Shown in pieces: positions 62,096-64,000 of a stretch of 64,000 nucleotides of DNA (position 1 is its first letter; every line of letters begins with the position of its first letter). The DNA lies in NCBI GenBank assembly GCA_034509495.1, contig CM067523.1:17740379-17804378 (forward strand), given 5' to 3'. The notes beneath the pieces were generated by a model, which had not been told where the DNA came from, made no database searches, and saw only the letters and a program-made list of their open reading frames with translations. Source of the stretch: Acestrorhynchus altus (taxonomy: Eukaryota; Chordata; Actinopteri; Characiformes; Acestrorhynchidae). The position numbers were made by a program, and so were the translations under genes.

Positions 62096-62634
62096 ACTAA
62101 AATATGGTTTAAATTAAGCAATTGATTTTCTTCTTCACAAAAAAGTCACCAATTTTTTGCATCTCTTTTAAAGTGTATGAGGGTGTGGCAATGTTGTCAT
62201 GTGTCATGTGACTGCAAGCACAGCTCTGAGATCAGAGAGCAGATTAATTTAGAAGCATTTGGGAGACCAAACATTCTGATCTCAGACCAGCTGTATGAAC
62301 TTAAGTGTGGACTAAAACGCGTGAAAAGATTCGAAATGTATCAAAACTGCGTGACGTAACGAAACCTGTTTTTGGACCAGTCACATGGCTTTCCCCTTTT
62401 GATACAGACTTCAAAACAGTGTTTCAAAAGAATTTATTGAGTTAGATTTTGCGTTTCGAGTTTGACATCACTACAAGTTTGAGTACCTCAGTTTGTTTGT
62501 TTTTCTTTATTTTATTAAGTTCTTCAACCTAAGTGTTTACCTCTGCTTCCCTTGTCTTTGTCTGTCTAGCACTGACATGAACCAATCTTTTCTCTCAGCA
62601 GGATCTCCACATAATTCAGCAAGAACCTCAATCA

Positions 62635-62720
62635 ATCAATCAAAATTTATTTTTATAGCGCTCTTCACAACTGAAGTAGTCACAGAGCAGCTTCACAGAA
62701 ATACAATAAATAAATAAATT
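62635..62720. repeat. dispersed repeat (TTTATAGCGC ... CAGCTTCACAGAAAT)
   Basis: Related to 35395-35460. Preceded by AATCAATCAATCAA and followed by (AAAT)n. Confidence 0.55.
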
Positions 62721-63702
62721 AGAAAGGTTAAAACAGAAACAAAGTATAGATGACAGATCCCCTAATGAGCAAGTGAAGAAAAAAATAATGTACCATACCC
62801 AATGGGTACCCTTTTTGTCCGGCGTGTTCATTTGATAAGAAGGAGTCAGGTAGACATAGAGAGGATGAAAGCAAATAGGGGTTTATTTTCTACCAGGATC
62901 CTGGTGGAAGAACCTTTACAGCTTCAAAACAAAGTATCAGCCATAAATGCCCCAGTTCTTCAAATGTTTGAATCTGACTCCATCCTTTATACCTAAAATG
63001 ACGTAAACCCTATTGGTAAGGTGTGGCTAAGAAATAAGGCAGTTATTTCCTGTTTATTTCACCATTTATGGTGAAATCTTTAAGTTCATACATCGTTCAC
63101 AAAAGTTACTCTGCTGTTTCTCATCACAAGGCCACCTCAGTTTCTCAATGGCCTTGTTCCTGTCAACGTGAGGTCCGTCTCCTGCTGATAACGACCAAAA
63201 TCAGGGAGTATATCATCTTCCACCTGTCGACTAAGCAGCTAATTGGGGAAGTTGGATGGCCTCACATTTGACAGGAAGAAGGTGTCCTTCAGCATGAACC
63301 CCTAGCTTAGTACAGTTCGTTCTGAGTGCAGTGATCATGCTGAGTTAAGCACATCTTACTAAGTGCAGGCAAATATATATATTTTCATAATGTGATCATA
63401 AAGTGAATACTAAATTGAAAAGTAATCAATAGTCAACTGAATACATATAAAATATATGCTTCACACAATGGCTATATAGAAATGCAAAGTGTAAGTGCTG
63501 ATTAACAATCTTCATTGTAGGATGAGTACATAATCGTGAGTCACGATTATACCACAGTAAATGTTGATTTAAGTAATGATTATCAGCCTAATAAAGAATA
63601 CCTGATTTCAATAATGCTTCATGATTCATAAAATGCAAAAAAGGTACATGAATTACACATAATGCCCCGCTCAGTGAAACACCCGTTGAGGAGCCTGTTT
63701 AA
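62721..63702. other. intergenic, nothing recognised
   Basis: No supported feature. Small open frames lack family motifs. Confidence 0.4.
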
Positions 63703-64000
63703 AGAACTCTGGTTGTAGGAGACTCTATTGTCCGACACGTGAAAATAGCTAGTCCTTTAGGGGCACCAGCAGTCACAGTTAGCTGTTTACCGGGAGCCAG
63801 GGTACCGGACGTTAGTGGCCATCTTAAATTAGCAAATAGGAAATATTTGAGGATAGTTATACACGTAGGGGCCAATGATATACGTCTGCGGCAGAGTGAA
63901 GTGACTAAAGTTCAAATTATAGAGGTGGTTAAACTGGCCCAGACAATGTCCGATGCCGTAATTTGCTCTGGCCCCATTCTGATGCGGCGTGGCGCTGAAG
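63703..64000 (+). pseudogene. SGNH-esterase-like domain of a LINE ORF1 (partial, continues off the right edge)
   Basis: After a stop at 63700-63702 the frame is open to the window end (99 codons) and reads LVVGDSIVRHVKIASPLGAP, LPGARVPDVSG and VIHVGANDIRLRQ. The GDSxxxH block and the GAND block are blocks I and III of SGNH/GDSL hydrolases, with Ser as the nucleophile and Asn in the oxyanion hole. In fish genomes this domain, with no start codon of its own, is usual in ORF1 of CR1/L2-type LINEs and related repeats. It may be decayed outside the window. An unrelated host hydrolase exon is less likely, since there is no splice acceptor at the start. Confidence 0.6.

Larger units (their letters stand above)
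60545..62473 (-). mobile_element. BED-finger hAT transposon, complete ends, internally deleted
   Basis: The ends TAGTGATGGCAAA (60545) and TTTGACATCACTA (ending 62473) are inverted repeats, and the flanks are identical 8-bp duplications CAAGTTTG (60537-60544 and 62474-62481), the hallmark of hAT insertion. The transposase lies on the minus strand: a BED zinc finger near the right end, then a WNSTF-type core block and a hATC dimerisation domain near the left end. The part between the BED finger and the core block, including most of the catalytic RNase H fold, is missing. At 1.93 kb it is a non-autonomous relic. Confidence 0.9.

Noticed and set aside
55261..64000. psmc3 or rapsn, the next genes after SLC39A13 in human
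   Set aside because: I looked for AAA-ATPase and TPR/RING motifs on both strands and saw none. The genes may be farther right or elsewhere.

Overview
The window looks like nuclear DNA of a teleost fish, most likely an otophysan (characin, catfish or relative). The reasons are spliced vertebrate genes with long introns, very dense dinucleotide microsatellites, many decayed Tc1/mariner and hAT transposons, and foldback MITEs of types I associate with otophysan genomes. There is no bacterial-style operon, CRISPR array or virus. The organism call is inference from repeat content and gene structure.

Two protein-coding genes are anchored. At the left edge, on the minus strand, lies the first coding exon of spi1 (PU.1): 14 codons, MLPSYRMEGYIIPP, followed by a GTGAGT donor. 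A promoter with two CCAAT boxes and ETS/PU.1-type sites lies upstream, and the rest of the gene is off the left edge. On the plus strand, slc39a13 (ZIP13, a zinc transporter of the early secretory pathway) is complete. It has a CpG-rich promoter and non-coding exon 1 at about 37.02-37.34 kb, and nine coding exons from 38803 to 53841. These join with consistent splice phases into 393 codons carrying the ZIP metal-site motifs DNFTHG (TM4) and HEIPHE (TM5). The two genes are divergent, as SPI1 and SLC39A13 are in human.

The 36 kb between the two promoters is gene-free. It is mainly a transposon graveyard: a foldback MITE (3.4-4.1 kb), Tc1 copies (4.8-5.3, 8.7-9.4 and 10.6-12.1 kb), a nested Tc1/LINE/hAT/hAT cluster (17.3-19.7 kb), minisatellites (12.3, 15.0-15.7 and 16.9 kb), and a decayed Ty3/Gypsy retrotransposon split by a 2.9 kb hAT-like transposon (28.5-35.0 kb). 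Two low-repeat islands near 20.7-22.0 kb carry clustered ETS, RUNX and GATA motifs. They are candidates for the spi1 upstream regulatory element, but this is inference only.

Downstream of slc39a13 (55-64 kb) I see no host gene that I can name. The area holds MITEs, LTR-like repeats, a nearly complete but internally deleted BED-finger hAT element (60545-62473) with a perfect 8-bp target duplication, an unrecognised minus-strand open region near 59.0-59.5 kb, and, at the right edge, the start of an SGNH-esterase-like domain of the kind found in LINE ORF1 proteins.
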